From an uncultured Burkholderiales bacterium (GTDB lineage Bacteria > Pseudomonadota > Gammaproteobacteria > Burkholderiales > Burkholderiaceae_C), in contig CAIZHQ010000016.1 of the NCBI GenBank assembly GCA_903932865.1, positions 1 through 64,000 on the forward strand: a DNA stretch of 64,000 nucleotides, read 5' to 3'. Shown here in pieces: positions 34,785 through 44,569 of the stretch. How positions within the stretch are numbered: position 1 is the first letter of the stretch; every line of letters starts with the position of its first letter. The position numbers and the translations under genes are program-made. Under the pieces are notes generated by a model. The model had not been told where the DNA came from. It did not search any database and saw only the letters and a program-made list of their open reading frames with translations.

Positions 34785-35549
34785 ATGTGCCAGCTGCTCG
34801 GCATGAACGCCAACACCCCGACCGATGTGACCTTCAGCTTCAGCGGCTTTGCCCAGCGCGGCGGCCACACCGACCATCACGGAGACGGCTGGGGCATCGC
34901 TTTTTTTGAAGGGCAGGGCGTGCGCCATTTTGTGGACCACCAAAGCGCCAGCAGCTCACCGATTGCCGAGTTGATCCGCCGTTACCCGATCAAAAGCCAG
35001 AACGTCATTGCGCACATCCGCAAAGCCACACAAGGCGAGGTGAGTCTGGAAAACTGCCACCCCTTTGTGCGCGAGCTGTGGGGCCGCTACTGGGTGTTCG
35101 CGCACAACGGCAACCTGGTGGACTATGCGCCGCGCCTGCACGGTAACTTCAAACCCGTGGGTCAGACCGACAGCGAGCAGGCGTTTTGCTGGCTCATGCA
35201 AGAGCTGGCCAAGTCACACGCCAGCGTGCCCAGTGTGGACGAACTCAGCTGCACCTTGCGCGAACTGGTGCCGCAGATCGCAAGGCATGGCACGTTCAAC
35301 TTTTTGTTGTCCAACGGCCAGGCGTTGTGGTCGCACGCCAGCACCCAATTGCACTACGTGCTGCGCAGGCACCCTTTCACCCGCGCCACGCTGAGCGACG
35401 AAGACCTGAGCATGAACTTTGCAGAGCACACCCGCGAGACCGATCGGGTGGCCGTGGTGGTCACGCAGCCGCTCACCACCGATGAGCGTTGGGTGGCGTT
35501 TGAGCCAGATCGGGTTTATACCTTTGAGGGTGGAGATTTGAAACCGTAG
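34785..35549 (+). CDS. Class II glutamine amidotransferase domain protein (YafJ-like)
   Basis: 254 aa. The mature N-terminal nucleophile is Cys2 (MCQLLGMN), and the Ntn-hydrolase glutaminase pattern continues with GWGIAFFEGQG, VIAHIRKATQGEVSLENCHPF and YWVFAHNGNL. No synthase domain follows, so it belongs to the stand-alone YafJ/GAT-II group of uncertain acceptor. It would hydrolyse glutamine or a gamma-glutamyl compound. Directly after the MFS gene, and convergent with glutathione synthetase. Confidence 0.88.
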   Translation: MCQLLGMNANTPTDVTFSFSGFAQRGGHTDHHGDGWGIAFFEGQGVRHFVDHQSASSSPIAELIRRYPIKSQNVIAHIRKATQGEVSLENCHPFVRELWGRYWVFAHNGNLVDYAPRLHGNFKPVGQTDSEQAFCWLMQELAKSHASVPSVDELSCTLRELVPQIARHGTFNFLLSNGQALWSHASTQLHYVLRRHPFTRATLSDEDLSMNFAEHTRETDRVAVVVTQPLTTDERWVAFEPDRVYTFEGGDLKP

Positions 35550-35555
35550 CGGTAT

Positions 35556-35573
35556 CTCAACCTGTCGGTTGAG
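35556..35573. terminator. Hairpin between convergent genes
   Basis: CTCAACC-TGTC-GGTTGAG forms a perfect 7-bp stem in the 27-nt gap between the amidotransferase and gshB stops. No T run follows on either strand, so it is at best a weak bidirectional terminator. Confidence 0.4.
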
Positions 35574-35576
35574 GCA

Positions 35577-36518
35577 TTACAGCGCCGCGTCCACCGCATC
35601 CATGAACAGCGCCGCCACGTCGCAGCCCATCTGGTCGGTGATTTCCTGAAAGCAGGTGGGGCTGGTCACGTTGATCTCGGTGAGGCTTTCGCCAATGATG
35701 TCCAGGCCCACCAGCATCAGCCCACGTGCAAACAAGATCGGGCCCAGCGTTTCTGCGATTTCGCGGTCACGCGCCGAGATGGGTTGCGCCACGCCCTTGC
35801 CACCCGCCGCCAGGTTGCCGCGCACCTCGCCGCCTTGCGGAATGCGGGCCAGGCAAAACGGTACCGGCTTGCCGCCAATCAACAGCACGCGCTTGTCGCC
35901 TTGTGCGATGCCCGGCAAAAACTTTTGCACCATCACGGTCTGCGCGCCACCCCGGTTGAGGGTTTCGATGATCACGCCCAAATTCAGACCGTCGGCGCTC
36001 ACTTTGAAGATGCCCGTGCCGCCCATGCCGTCCAGGGGTTTCAAGATGATGGAGCCGTGCGTGGTGTGGAAAGCGCGGATGTCGGCTTCGCTGCGCGTGA
36101 CCAGGGTGGGTGCGATGAACTGCGGAAACTCCATAATCGCGAGTTTTTCGGGGTGGTTGCGCAGTGCGGCGGGGCTGTTGAACACCTTGGCGCCTTCGCG
36201 CTCGGCCTGGCTCAGTAGGTGGGTGGCGTAGAAATACTCGCTGTCAAAAGGCGGGTCGGTGCGCATGATGACGGCGCCAAAGTCTTTCAAGTCTGCCCGG
36301 CGTGTCGCGGTGACGCTGAACCATGCCTCAGGGTGACCGGTCAGGTTGATGTCGCGCACCTGGGCCGATACGGCTTGGCCTTGCTGCCAGCGTACATCGG
36401 TCATTTGGCAAGCCACAACCTGGTGTCCGCGCTTTTGCGCTTCGCGCATCATGGAAAAAGTGGAGTCCTTGTAGATCTTGAAGGACTCGAGGGGGTCGGC
36501 AATGAAGAGGATGTGCAT
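35577..36518 (-). CDS. gshB: Glutathione synthetase
   Basis: 313 aa ATP-grasp ligase, the normal length. It opens with ILFIADPLESFKIYKDSTFSMMREAQKRGH and carries ATP-grasp features (SIILKPLDGMGGTGIFKV, GDKRVLLIGGKPVPFCLARIPQGGEVRGNLAAGG). It joins glycine to gamma-glutamylcysteine to form glutathione. The start is ATG 36518. No gshA in the window. Confidence 0.96.
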   Translation of the reverse strand: MHILFIADPLESFKIYKDSTFSMMREAQKRGHQVVACQMTDVRWQQGQAVSAQVRDINLTGHPEAWFSVTATRRADLKDFGAVIMRTDPPFDSEYFYATHLLSQAEREGAKVFNSPAALRNHPEKLAIMEFPQFIAPTLVTRSEADIRAFHTTHGSIILKPLDGMGGTGIFKVSADGLNLGVIIETLNRGGAQTVMVQKFLPGIAQGDKRVLLIGGKPVPFCLARIPQGGEVRGNLAAGGKGVAQPISARDREIAETLGPILFARGLMLVGLDIIGESLTEINVTSPTCFQEITDQMGCDVAALFMDAVDAAL

Positions 36519-36663
36519 GTTGTTGATTCTAGAAGGTGATCGTTGTGTTGGCCGGCGGCTTTGGCCCTGACGTTTGTGTCATGGGTGAACGCGGTGCGCG
36601 ATGGGATACAGCGTCATGTTGGGGCTAAAGCCACTGACGGATTGAAGTGTCTGTACCAACCAT

Positions 36664-38172
36664 TTACTGAAATGCCACCTCGGCAAAGCTGCGCAATTTG
36701 CGGCTGTGCAGTTCCTCAGGGCCCGCGTCGCGCAACAAAGTCACCGCACGGATGCCGATTTGCAGGTGCTGGTTCACGCGTTCGCGGTAAAACTGGTTGG
36801 CCATGCCCGGCAGCTTGATTTCACCATGCAGCGGCTTGTCACTCACGCACAACAAGGTGCCATAGGGCACCCGAAAGCGAAACCCGTTGGCCGCAATCGT
36901 GGCGCTTTCCATGTCGAGCGCCACCGCCCGGCTTTGGCTGAAGCGCCGCTGCGGCGTGCTGGCCACGTTGCTGGTGGGCAGCAGTTCCCAGTTGCGGTTG
37001 TCGGTGCTGGCCACGGTGCCGGTGCGCATGATGCGTTTGAGTTCTGGGCCCGCACAGCCGGTGACTTCGGCCACGGCTTTTTCCAGCGCTACCTGCACCT
37101 CGGCCAGAGCCGGAATCGGGACCCACAGCGGCAGTTCTTCGTCCAGCACATGGTCTTCACGCACATAGGCGTGGGCCAGTACGTAGTCGCCCAACTGCTG
37201 TGTGGTGCGAAGGCCCGCGCAGTGGCCCAGCATCAGCCAGGCGTGCGGGCGCAGCACAGCAATGTGGTCGGTGATGGTCTTGGCATTGGCTGGTCCCACG
37301 CCGATGTTGACCATGGTGATGCCGCTGTGGCCCTTGCGCACCAAGTGGTAGCCCGGCATTTGGGGCAGGCGTGGGGGTGTTTGGCCGAGCGCGTCCACAT
37401 CCTCAGGCGTCAGGCCCACACGGCGCGTGACCATGTTGCCGGGCTCAATAAAAGCGATGTATTCGCTGCCCGGGTTTTGCATTTCGGCGCGGCCCAAGGC
37501 GATGAATTCGTCGATGTAAAACTGGTAATTGGTGAACAACACGTAGTTTTGAAACCATCGCGGCGAGGTGCCGGTGTAGTGGCGCAGGCGTTGCAGTGAG
37601 TAGTCGATGCGCGGCGCGGTGAACAGCGACAGCGGCCTGGCCTCGGAGGCCGAAGGTTCGTGCGTGCCATTGGCTATCCCATCGTCCATGGCGGCCAAGT
37701 CGGGCAGGTCAAAAACCTCGCGCATCAGGGCTTGCCGCTCGGGGCTCAGGCTGCCTTCCATGTGCTCGTCATCGGCGAAAGAAAAGTGAATCGGAATCGG
37801 CTGGTTGCTGGTGCCCACCTGCAGGCTGACGCCGTGGTTTTGCAGCAGCAGCGCCAACTGCTGGCGTATGTAATGAGCAAACAGGTCCGGCCGGGTCAGG
37901 GTGGTTTCAAAGCGGCCCGGCTCGGCCACAAAGCCATAACTCAAGCGGCTGTTCAAGCCATCGGCGCGGCGACTGGCGGAGGTGACCTGAACGCGTACAA
38001 AAGGGTAAAAAGCCCGTACGCGTGTGTCCGTCATGTCCGTCCCTGCGACAAATTGGCGCATGTCCTGGCGCAGGTGATTCACGCTGTGCTGGTAGATGTG
38101 CTGGATTTGCGCCAAGGCGCTGTCGGCATCGTGGTGCTCGGAAGGGGCAATGAAAGGCGGCAGGTGCTGCAT
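36664..38172 (-). CDS. amn: AMP nucleosidase
   Basis: 502 aa. The N-terminal Amn-specific domain (about 1-200) precedes a nucleoside phosphorylase-like catalytic domain with GHSGITMVNIGVGPANAKTITDHIAVLRPHAWLMLGHCAGLR and VALDMESATIAANGFRFRVPYGTLLCVSD. It hydrolyses AMP to adenine and ribose 5-phosphate, helping to control adenylate levels. Single gene, divergent from the BKACE gene. Size and domain order agree with E. coli Amn. Confidence 0.93.
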   Translation of the reverse strand: MQHLPPFIAPSEHHDADSALAQIQHIYQHSVNHLRQDMRQFVAGTDMTDTRVRAFYPFVRVQVTSASRRADGLNSRLSYGFVAEPGRFETTLTRPDLFAHYIRQQLALLLQNHGVSLQVGTSNQPIPIHFSFADDEHMEGSLSPERQALMREVFDLPDLAAMDDGIANGTHEPSASEARPLSLFTAPRIDYSLQRLRHYTGTSPRWFQNYVLFTNYQFYIDEFIALGRAEMQNPGSEYIAFIEPGNMVTRRVGLTPEDVDALGQTPPRLPQMPGYHLVRKGHSGITMVNIGVGPANAKTITDHIAVLRPHAWLMLGHCAGLRTTQQLGDYVLAHAYVREDHVLDEELPLWVPIPALAEVQVALEKAVAEVTGCAGPELKRIMRTGTVASTDNRNWELLPTSNVASTPQRRFSQSRAVALDMESATIAANGFRFRVPYGTLLCVSDKPLHGEIKLPGMANQFYRERVNQHLQIGIRAVTLLRDAGPEELHSRKLRSFAEVAFQ

Positions 38173-38289
38173 GCGATGTCCTGTAAGGAACTGTTGAGTT
38201 TAGTGGCTCAATGGCTGGACATTGTGGGGCCGTTGCATGACGGGGGTGTGGCAAGGCCCCGGGCGTTGCGCTGCAAAGTGTTGCCTTGG

Positions 38290-38313
38290 TGACCCCAAGA
38301 GGCTGAGGGGTCA
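38290..38313. promoter_or_regulatory. Dyad upstream of the BKACE gene
   Basis: TGACCCC-N10-GGGGTCA is a perfect 7-bp inverted repeat about 60 nt before the start of the BKACE-family gene. It could be an operator. No regulator gene is adjacent. Confidence 0.25.
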
Positions 38314-38374
38314 GGCATGCTGAGGCGCATTCAAGGTCAGCCAATGCTGGCCAACCACTCCCAGGAGACGTTTC

Positions 38375-39307
38375 ATGAGCAAAGCCCGCAAAGTCATCAT
38401 CACCTGCGCCCCCACCGGCGCCATCCACACCCCCAGCATGTCGCCGCATTTGCCAGTGACGGCCGACGAGATTGCCGATGCGGCCATTGCCGCGGCCAAG
38501 GCCGGCGCGGCTATCTTGCACCTGCATGCCCGCGACCCGGCAGACGGCCGTCCCACGCAAGACCCGGCCTTCTTTGTGCCGTTTTTACAAAAGATCAAAG
38601 CCCACACCAATGCCGTCATCAACCTCACCACGGGGGGCAGCCCGCACATGACAGTCCACGAGCGCATGCAACCGGCCCTGACCTTCAAGCCCGAGGTGGC
38701 GTCGCTCAATATGGGCTCGATGAATTTCGGCTTGTTCCCCATGCTGGACCGCTTCAAAAATTTTGAGCACGAGTGGGAGCGTGAGCACCTGGAAAAAAGC
38801 CGCGACCTGGTGTTCAAAAACACCTACAAGGACATCGAAACCATCCTGCGCCTGGGCACGGAGAACGGCACCCGTTTTGAGTTCGAGTGCTACGACATCA
38901 GCCACTTGTACAACCTGGCGCATTTCCGGGATCGGGGCCTGGTGACGGGGCCTTTGTTTGTGCAGTCGGTGTTCGGCATTTTGGGCGGGATTGGCCCGCA
39001 CCCCGAAGACCTGATGCACATGCGCCGCACCGCGGACCGTTTGTTCGGAAACGACTACCAGTGGTCAATTTTGGGCGCAGGCAAAGGCCAGATTGCGCTG
39101 GCCAGCATCGGTGCGGCCATGGGCTCGAACGTGCGCGTGGGCCTGGAGGACTCGCTGTGGATCGGCCCTGGAAAATTGGCCGAGTCCAGCGCCCAGCAAG
39201 TGCAGCGCATTCGCACCGTGCTCGAAGCCCTGAACCTGGAGATCGCGACCCCTGATGAGGCGCGCGCCATGCTGGCGCTCAAGGGCGGGGATAAAGTGAA
39301 TTTTTGA
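38375..39307 (+). CDS. BKACE-family beta-keto acid cleavage enzyme (DUF849)
   Basis: 310 aa TIM-barrel with the family Zn motif AAILHLHARDPADG, NLTTGGSPHMTVHERM, and a conserved EFECYDISHLYNLAHF segment. BKACE enzymes split a beta-keto acid using acetyl-CoA, giving acetoacetate and a CoA ester; the founding member acts on 3-keto-5-aminohexanoate in lysine fermentation. Specificity among the many BKACE subfamilies cannot be read here. GGAG precedes the ATG. Stands alone; no lysine-fermentation genes nearby, so a different keto acid is likely. Confidence 0.87.
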   Translation: MSKARKVIITCAPTGAIHTPSMSPHLPVTADEIADAAIAAAKAGAAILHLHARDPADGRPTQDPAFFVPFLQKIKAHTNAVINLTTGGSPHMTVHERMQPALTFKPEVASLNMGSMNFGLFPMLDRFKNFEHEWEREHLEKSRDLVFKNTYKDIETILRLGTENGTRFEFECYDISHLYNLAHFRDRGLVTGPLFVQSVFGILGGIGPHPEDLMHMRRTADRLFGNDYQWSILGAGKGQIALASIGAAMGSNVRVGLEDSLWIGPGKLAESSAQQVQRIRTVLEALNLEIATPDEARAMLALKGGDKVNF

Positions 39308-39391
39308 GGTTCAGTGCGCGTTGGCCCAGTTCTCAACGCGCATGTTGCGGACCTCTCAATGGTCACATGCCATGAGACGCTCAAAATGAAG

Positions 39392-40546
39392 TCAAGGTTT
39401 GCTCAGGAGCATGGGAATGTCCAAAGGCGAGACGACTTGGACATCCTTGGCCATGGCCCATCCTTCTTGTACGGGTGCCATGACATAGGCCTTGTGGACC
39501 CCGATGTCCTCGCAGGCCTGCCAAAAACCTTTGGATACTTTGGGGGCAGATGAAAACTTGATTTCAAATCCAGTGGTTTCGCGGCCTGTCTCCACCACCA
39601 CATCCAACTCAGCGCCCGCAGCGGTTCGGTAAAAAGACACACTGGCACCTGTTGGCAAGTGGTTGCAGATTTGCTCAATACAAAAGCCTTCCCACGAAGC
39701 GCCGGTGTTGGGGTGGCCCATCAAATCATGGACGTTGCGCATACCCAGCAGGAAGTGCAGCAAACCGCTGTCGCGCACATAAATTTTGGGTGATTTCACC
39801 AGCCGCTTGCCCAGGTTGGCATGGTAGGGCTCCAGGCGGCGCAGCATGAGCGACTGCACCAAATGATCCAAATACCGGGTGACTGTGGGTGAGGAGACGC
39901 CCAGCGATGCCGCGATGCTGGACGCGTTGAACAGTTGGCCGTGCAGGTGCGCCACCATGCGCCAAAAACGCCGCATCAATTCGGGTTCGACGTTGATGCC
40001 CAAGGCGGGCAAATCGGAGTGGAGGAAGTGCCTGACAAAAGCATCACGCCAGAGCCAAGATGAGTCGTCTTGGGTTGCGGTGTAGCTGCCGGGAAATCCA
40101 CCGCGCACCCAAAGGGTTTGAATGTCTTCAAAGCTTTGATGTACTTCGCTCAGCAACAGGGGCGCCATGTCCACCAAGGCCAAACGCCCCGCGAGGGATT
40201 GCGATTGCTGGAGCAATTTGAACGAGGCTGAACCCAGGATCAGAAACCTGCCAAGGCGCCGGTCTAAATCAATCTCCCCACGCATGGTGCTGAACAGATC
40301 CGGGGCATTTTGAATTTCATCCAAAACCACCAAGCGGTGGCGGTTGGCTTCAAAAAATACATCGGCTTGATCCAGCTTGGCGCGTGCTTGGGCGTTTTCC
40401 AAGTCAAGGTAAATCGAGTCTGGAAATTCAGCAGCGATTTGCTTGGCCAGCGTGGTCTTGCCGATTTGACGGGCGCCCAAAATAGCCACAGCGGGGCTCA
40501 AGCCCAACTGGTGGCGTATTTCAACCGCGGATTTTCTTTGAAACAT
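39392..40546 (-). CDS. AAA+ ATPase with DUF4143 C-terminal domain
   Basis: 384 aa. Walker A GARQIGKTTLAKQIA, Walker B RLVVLDEIQNAPDLF and sensor ILGSASFKLLQQSQSLAGR belong to the AAA_14 domain (about 18-160); the C-terminal half (SSPTVTRYLDHLVQSLMLRRLEPYHANLGKRLVKSPKIYVRDSGLLHFLLG) is DUF4143 with a winged-helix-like part and a nuclease-like fold around GAELDVVVE...GFEIKFSS. Function of the family is not established. It is a solitary gene with a somewhat lower GC content than its neighbours, consistent with horizontal acquisition. Confidence 0.87.
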   Translation of the reverse strand: MFQRKSAVEIRHQLGLSPAVAILGARQIGKTTLAKQIAAEFPDSIYLDLENAQARAKLDQADVFFEANRHRLVVLDEIQNAPDLFSTMRGEIDLDRRLGRFLILGSASFKLLQQSQSLAGRLALVDMAPLLLSEVHQSFEDIQTLWVRGGFPGSYTATQDDSSWLWRDAFVRHFLHSDLPALGINVEPELMRRFWRMVAHLHGQLFNASSIAASLGVSSPTVTRYLDHLVQSLMLRRLEPYHANLGKRLVKSPKIYVRDSGLLHFLLGMRNVHDLMGHPNTGASWEGFCIEQICNHLPTGASVSFYRTAAGAELDVVVETGRETTGFEIKFSSAPKVSKGFWQACEDIGVHKAYVMAPVQEGWAMAKDVQVVSPLDIPMLLSKP

Positions 40547-40615
40547 CCTTGTATTTTAAACATGCCATATTAAAAATACAAGGGTAAATTTAGCGCGACA
40601 GCGCTCTCGTGGCCT

Positions 40616-43600
40616 TCACATATTGCGTCGGTACTGACCACCCACCTCAAACAAAGCATTGGTGATCTGACCGAGCGAACAAACACGGACCGCGTCCATC
40701 AGCACCTCGAACACGTTGCCGTTGTCGATCACGGCTTGTTGCAGGCGTTTGAGCATGGCCGGTGATTCTTTGGCGTGCAGCGCGTGGAAGTCGTTCAGTC
40801 GCTGGAGTTGCGACTGCTTTTCTTCTTCGGTTGAGCGGGCCAACTCCAGCGTTTCCATGACTTCGTCGCCCTTGGGGTTGCGGAAGGTGTTGACGCCGAT
40901 GATGGGCAATTCGCCGGTGTGCTTGAGCATCTCGTAGTGCATGGATTCGTCTTGAATCTTGCCGCGCTGGTAGCCGGTTTCCATCGCACCCAGTACGCCG
41001 CCGCGTTCGGCGATTTTTTCGAACTCGGCCAGCACGGCTTCTTCCAGCAACTCGGTGAGTTCTTCGATGATGAAGGCGCCCTGGCTCGGGTTCTCGTTCT
41101 TGGCCAAGCCCCACTCGCGGTTGATGATCATCTGGATCGCCATGGCGCGGCGCACCGAGTCTGCGGTGGGCGTGGTGATGGCTTCGTCAAACGCATTGGT
41201 GTGCAGGCTGTTACAGTTGTCGTAGATGGCGATCAGCGCTTGCAGCGTGGTGCGGATGTCGTTGAACTGGATCTCTTGCGCGTGCAGCGAGCGGCCCGAG
41301 GTTTGGATGTGGTATTTGAGTTTTTGGCTGCGCTCGTTCGCGCCGTATTTCTCTTTCATCGCCACCGCCCAGATGCGGCGCGCCACACGGCCCATCACGG
41401 TGTACTCCGGGTCCATGCCGTTGCTGAAGAAAAACGACAGGTTCGGCGCGAAGTCGTCGATGTGCATGCCGCGCGCCAGATATGCTTCCACAAAGGTGAA
41501 ACCGTTGGACAGCGTGAAGGCCAGCTGGCTGATGGGGTTGGCCCCGGCCTCGGCGATGTGGTAACCCGAGATGGATACGCTGTAGAAATTGCGCACGTCG
41601 TGGTGCACAAAGTACTGCGCAATGTCGCCCATCACCTTGAGCGAAAACTCGGTAGAGAAGATGCAGGTGTTTTGGCCCTGGTCTTCTTTCAGGATGTCGG
41701 CTTGCACCGTGCCGCGCACGTTGGCCAAGACCCATTCCTTGATCTTGGCGGCTTCGGTCTCGGTGGGCTCACGGCCGTTGTCTGCCTTGAACTTGTCGAG
41801 GTTTTGGTCGATGGCCGTGTTCATGAACATGGCCAAGATGGACGGTGCGGGGCCATTGATGGTCATCGACACGCTGGTCGTTGGGTTGCACAGGTCAAAG
41901 CCTGAATACAGCACCTTCATGTCGTCCAACGTGGCCACGTTCACGCCCGAGTTGCCGATCTTGCCGTAGATGTCCGGACGCAGGTCGGGGTCGTTGCCGT
42001 ACAGCGTGACCGAGTCAAAGGCGGTAGACAGGCGCTTGGCCGGCAGGCCCTCGCTCACCAGCTTGAAGCGGCGGTTGGTGCGGAAAGGATCGCCTTCGCC
42101 CGCGAACATGCGGGTGGGATCTTCGCCCTCGCGCTTGAAAGCAAAGGTGCCTGCGGTGTAGGGGTAGCTGCCGGGCACGTTGTCCAGCATCAGCCACTTG
42201 AGCACTTCGCCATCGTCTTCGTATTGGGGCAGGGCCACTTTGCGGATGGTGGTGCCGCTCAGCGATTGGGTGGTGAGCGCGGTGCGGATTTCCTTGTCAC
42301 GGATCTTCACCACGTATTCGTCGCTCGCATAGGCTTTTTGCATGTCGGGCCACTGGGCCAGCAGTTTGCGGGCGGTGGGGTCTTGCGTTTGCTCGCGTTG
42401 CACGGCCAGGTCAATCGCGGCTTCGGCGGCTTTAGCACGGCCAGATTTGCCCACTTCGAGCATGCGGGCTGCGGCGCGCAGTTGCTGGATTTCTCGGGCC
42501 AAGCGCGACTGGTCGATGGCGCGTTTTTTGTAGCCGCGCACGGTGTCGCTGATCTCGGCCAAGTAGCGGGTGCGCGAGGAGGGCACCACCGGGTTTTGGT
42601 GGGTGCTGTAACGCACCTTGACCACCGGCAAACGGCCCTCGGTGGTCTGCATGCCCAGCTCTGCCAATCGGGCCTTGAGGGCTTGGTAAAGGGCTGTCAC
42701 GCCGTCGTCGTTGAAGCGCGCCGCCATGGTGCCAAACACCGGCATTTGTTCGGTCGGGACGGTCCAAGCTTCTTTGTTGCGCTGCACTTGCTTGGCCACG
42801 TCGCGCAGGGCGTCAGACGCGCCCTTGCGGTCAAATTTGTTGATCGCCACGAACTCGGCAAAGTCCAGCATGTCGATTTTTTCAAGCTGGCTGGCCGCGC
42901 CAAATTCAGGCGTCATCACGTACATGGGCACGTCCACATGCGGCACGATGGCCGCGTCGCCCTGGCCGATGCCCGAGGTTTCAACCACGATCAAGTCAAA
43001 GCCCGCCACCTTGCAAGCGGCCACCACGTCGGGCAATGCGGCTGAAATTTCACTGCCAAAGTCACGTGTGGCCAGTGAGCGCATGAACACACGTGGGCCT
43101 TGCGACCATGGCGAAATGGCGTTCATGCGGATGCGGTCGCCCAGCAGGGCACCGCCGCTCTTGCGGCGCGAGGGGTCAATTGAGATCACGGCCACGCGCA
43201 GCGCATCGCCTTGGTCCAGGCGCAAGCGGCGGATCAATTCGTCCGTGAGCGAAGACTTGCCCGCACCGCCCGTGCCGGTAATGCCCAGCACGGGCACTTT
43301 CTTGTTGGCCGCTTGTTCACGCACAGCTTTGACCACGCTGGCATCGGCTTTGTCGTTTTCGAGGGCGGTGATCAGTTGCGCCAGCGCACGCCAGTTCATC
43401 TCGTTGTGGCCTTGGATGGCCGTCACGTCTTTGGGGGCCAGTGGGCTCACGTCTTTGTCGCAGCGCATCACCATCTCGCCGATCATCCCGGCCAGACCCA
43501 TCTTTTGGCCGTCTTCGGGGCTGAAAATGCGCACGCCATGCTCGGCCAGCATGCGGATCTCGGACGGCACGATCACGCCGCCGCCGCCGCCAAACACCTG

Positions 43601-43906
43601 AATGTGCTCACCCCCACGGGCTTTGAGCAGTTCGGTCATGTAGGTGAAGTATTCGTTGTGCCCGCCCTGGTAAGAGCTGATGGCGATGCCTTGGGCGTCT
43701 TCTTGCAGCGCAGCGGTCACCACCTCGTCCACCGAGCGGTTGTGGCCCAAGTGGATCACTTCGGCACCCATGCTTTGCAGGATGCGCCGCATGATGTTGA
43801 TGGCCGCATCGTGGCCGTCAAACAAAGAAGCGGCGGTGACAAAACGCACTTTGTTCGTGGGGCGGTATTCGGCCAAGGCTTTGAATTCAGCGGAAAGATC
43901 GGTCAT
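40616..43906 (-). CDS. icmF: Fused isobutyryl-CoA mutase IcmF (B12-dependent) with its G-protein chaperone
   Basis: 1096 aa in three parts: an N-terminal cobalamin-binding domain with [13 protein letters not shown] (about residues 27-40), a MeaI-type GTPase domain with [17 protein letters not shown] and NKFDRKG, and a C-terminal acyl-CoA mutase barrel with [25 protein letters not shown]. This is the IcmF layout. It interconverts isobutyryl-CoA and butyryl-CoA; related enzymes also accept isovaleryl/pivalyl-CoA. The operator-like palindrome at 43951-43968 suggests control with branched-chain degradation genes. Single gene on the minus strand. Confidence 0.95.
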   Translation of the reverse strand: MTDLSAEFKALAEYRPTNKVRFVTAASLFDGHDAAINIMRRILQSMGAEVIHLGHNRSVDEVVTAALQEDAQGIAISSYQGGHNEYFTYMTELLKARGGEHIQVFGGGGGVIVPSEIRMLAEHGVRIFSPEDGQKMGLAGMIGEMVMRCDKDVSPLAPKDVTAIQGHNEMNWRALAQLITALENDKADASVVKAVREQAANKKVPVLGITGTGGAGKSSLTDELIRRLRLDQGDALRVAVISIDPSRRKSGGALLGDRIRMNAISPWSQGPRVFMRSLATRDFGSEISAALPDVVAACKVAGFDLIVVETSGIGQGDAAIVPHVDVPMYVMTPEFGAASQLEKIDMLDFAEFVAINKFDRKGASDALRDVAKQVQRNKEAWTVPTEQMPVFGTMAARFNDDGVTALYQALKARLAELGMQTTEGRLPVVKVRYSTHQNPVVPSSRTRYLAEISDTVRGYKKRAIDQSRLAREIQQLRAAARMLEVGKSGRAKAAEAAIDLAVQREQTQDPTARKLLAQWPDMQKAYASDEYVVKIRDKEIRTALTTQSLSGTTIRKVALPQYEDDGEVLKWLMLDNVPGSYPYTAGTFAFKREGEDPTRMFAGEGDPFRTNRRFKLVSEGLPAKRLSTAFDSVTLYGNDPDLRPDIYGKIGNSGVNVATLDDMKVLYSGFDLCNPTTSVSMTINGPAPSILAMFMNTAIDQNLDKFKADNGREPTETEAAKIKEWVLANVRGTVQADILKEDQGQNTCIFSTEFSLKVMGDIAQYFVHHDVRNFYSVSISGYHIAEAGANPISQLAFTLSNGFTFVEAYLARGMHIDDFAPNLSFFFSNGMDPEYTVMGRVARRIWAVAMKEKYGANERSQKLKYHIQTSGRSLHAQEIQFNDIRTTLQALIAIYDNCNSLHTNAFDEAITTPTADSVRRAMAIQMIINREWGLAKNENPSQGAFIIEELTELLEEAVLAEFEKIAERGGVLGAMETGYQRGKIQDESMHYEMLKHTGELPIIGVNTFRNPKGDEVMETLELARSTEEEKQSQLQRLNDFHALHAKESPAMLKRLQQAVIDNGNVFEVLMDAVRVCSLGQITNALFEVGGQYRRNM

Positions 43907-43950
43907 GGGGTGACTCCGGTAGCAAGCGGTTTTTTGAGCAGGTCTTTGAC

Positions 43951-43968
43951 GTTGACGTAAACGTCAAC
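43951..43968 (-). promoter_or_regulatory. Perfect palindrome upstream of icmF (LiuR-like operator)
   Basis: GTTGACGT-AA-ACGTCAAC is an 8-2-8 perfect inverted repeat 45-62 nt before the icmF start, and an extra overlapping TTGACG adjoins it. The sequence resembles, as I recall it, the operator of the MerR-family regulator LiuR of branched-chain amino acid degradation. The dyad is seen; the regulator assignment is inference. Confidence 0.5.
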
Positions 43969-44087
43969 CAAAACCCGCATCTTAGCCGCTGCAGCCTGTC
44001 CTGTCACTGACACCTTTGCGTGGCATGGTTTGGTCGCACAAAGTTATGATTCAGATACGATTGATGCACCCAAGCAGGACACACGCC

Positions 44088-44513
44088 ATGACTTCACCCG
44101 CCACCTCCCAACCCGTCGCTGCCAACGGTTATGCCGGCGATGTGTCGCCCGAGCAGGCTTGGGCCTGGGTGCAGTCGGGAGAGGCCGAACTGGTGGACGT
44201 GCGCAGCGACGCTGAGCGTGCTTGGGTGGGTTTTGTGCCCGGCGCACACGCCCTGGCCTGGAAACAGTGGCCCGGCATGGCCATGAACCCCGACTTTGAC
44301 GCGGGCGTGCAAGCGGTGGGCGCGGGCGGCAAAAAGCTGGTGCTGCTGTGCCGCAGTGGCGTACGCTCGATTGCCGCCGCCCAACGAGCGACCGAACTGG
44401 GGGTGCAGGCTTACAACATCCTCGAAGGCTTTGAGGGTGACCCGGACGCGCAGGCGCACCGGGGTCTCAAGGGTGGGTGGCGCTATCGTGGCCTGCCTTG
44501 GCAGCAAAACTGA
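44088..44513 (+). CDS. Rhodanese-like domain protein
   Basis: 141 aa single rhodanese domain. Fold marks: SPEQAWAWVQSGEAELVDVRSDAERAWVGFVPGAHALAW, then the active-site loop with the catalytic cysteine in LLCRSGVRS. Probably a cytoplasmic sulfurtransferase or persulfide carrier. ATG 44088 is chosen; the upstream in-frame TTG at 44016 has no family support. Divergent from icmF and convergent with the amidase. Confidence 0.87.
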   Translation: MTSPATSQPVAANGYAGDVSPEQAWAWVQSGEAELVDVRSDAERAWVGFVPGAHALAWKQWPGMAMNPDFDAGVQAVGAGGKKLVLLCRSGVRSIAAAQRATELGVQAYNILEGFEGDPDAQAHRGLKGGWRYRGLPWQQN

Positions 44514-44540
44514 AGGGCATTTTTTGAGTCGGCGATGCCT

Positions 44541-44560
44541 CCCCGGGCGAAGACCCGGGG
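44541..44560. other. GC-rich hairpin between convergent genes
   Basis: CCCCGGG-N6-CCCGGGG is a perfect 7-bp stem between the rhodanese and amidase stop codons. A T run exists only at some distance on the plus side before it (tttttt at 44520-44525). It may help termination or be a structural element; nothing more is visible. Confidence 0.35.
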
Positions 44561-44569
44561 TCCATGCTT

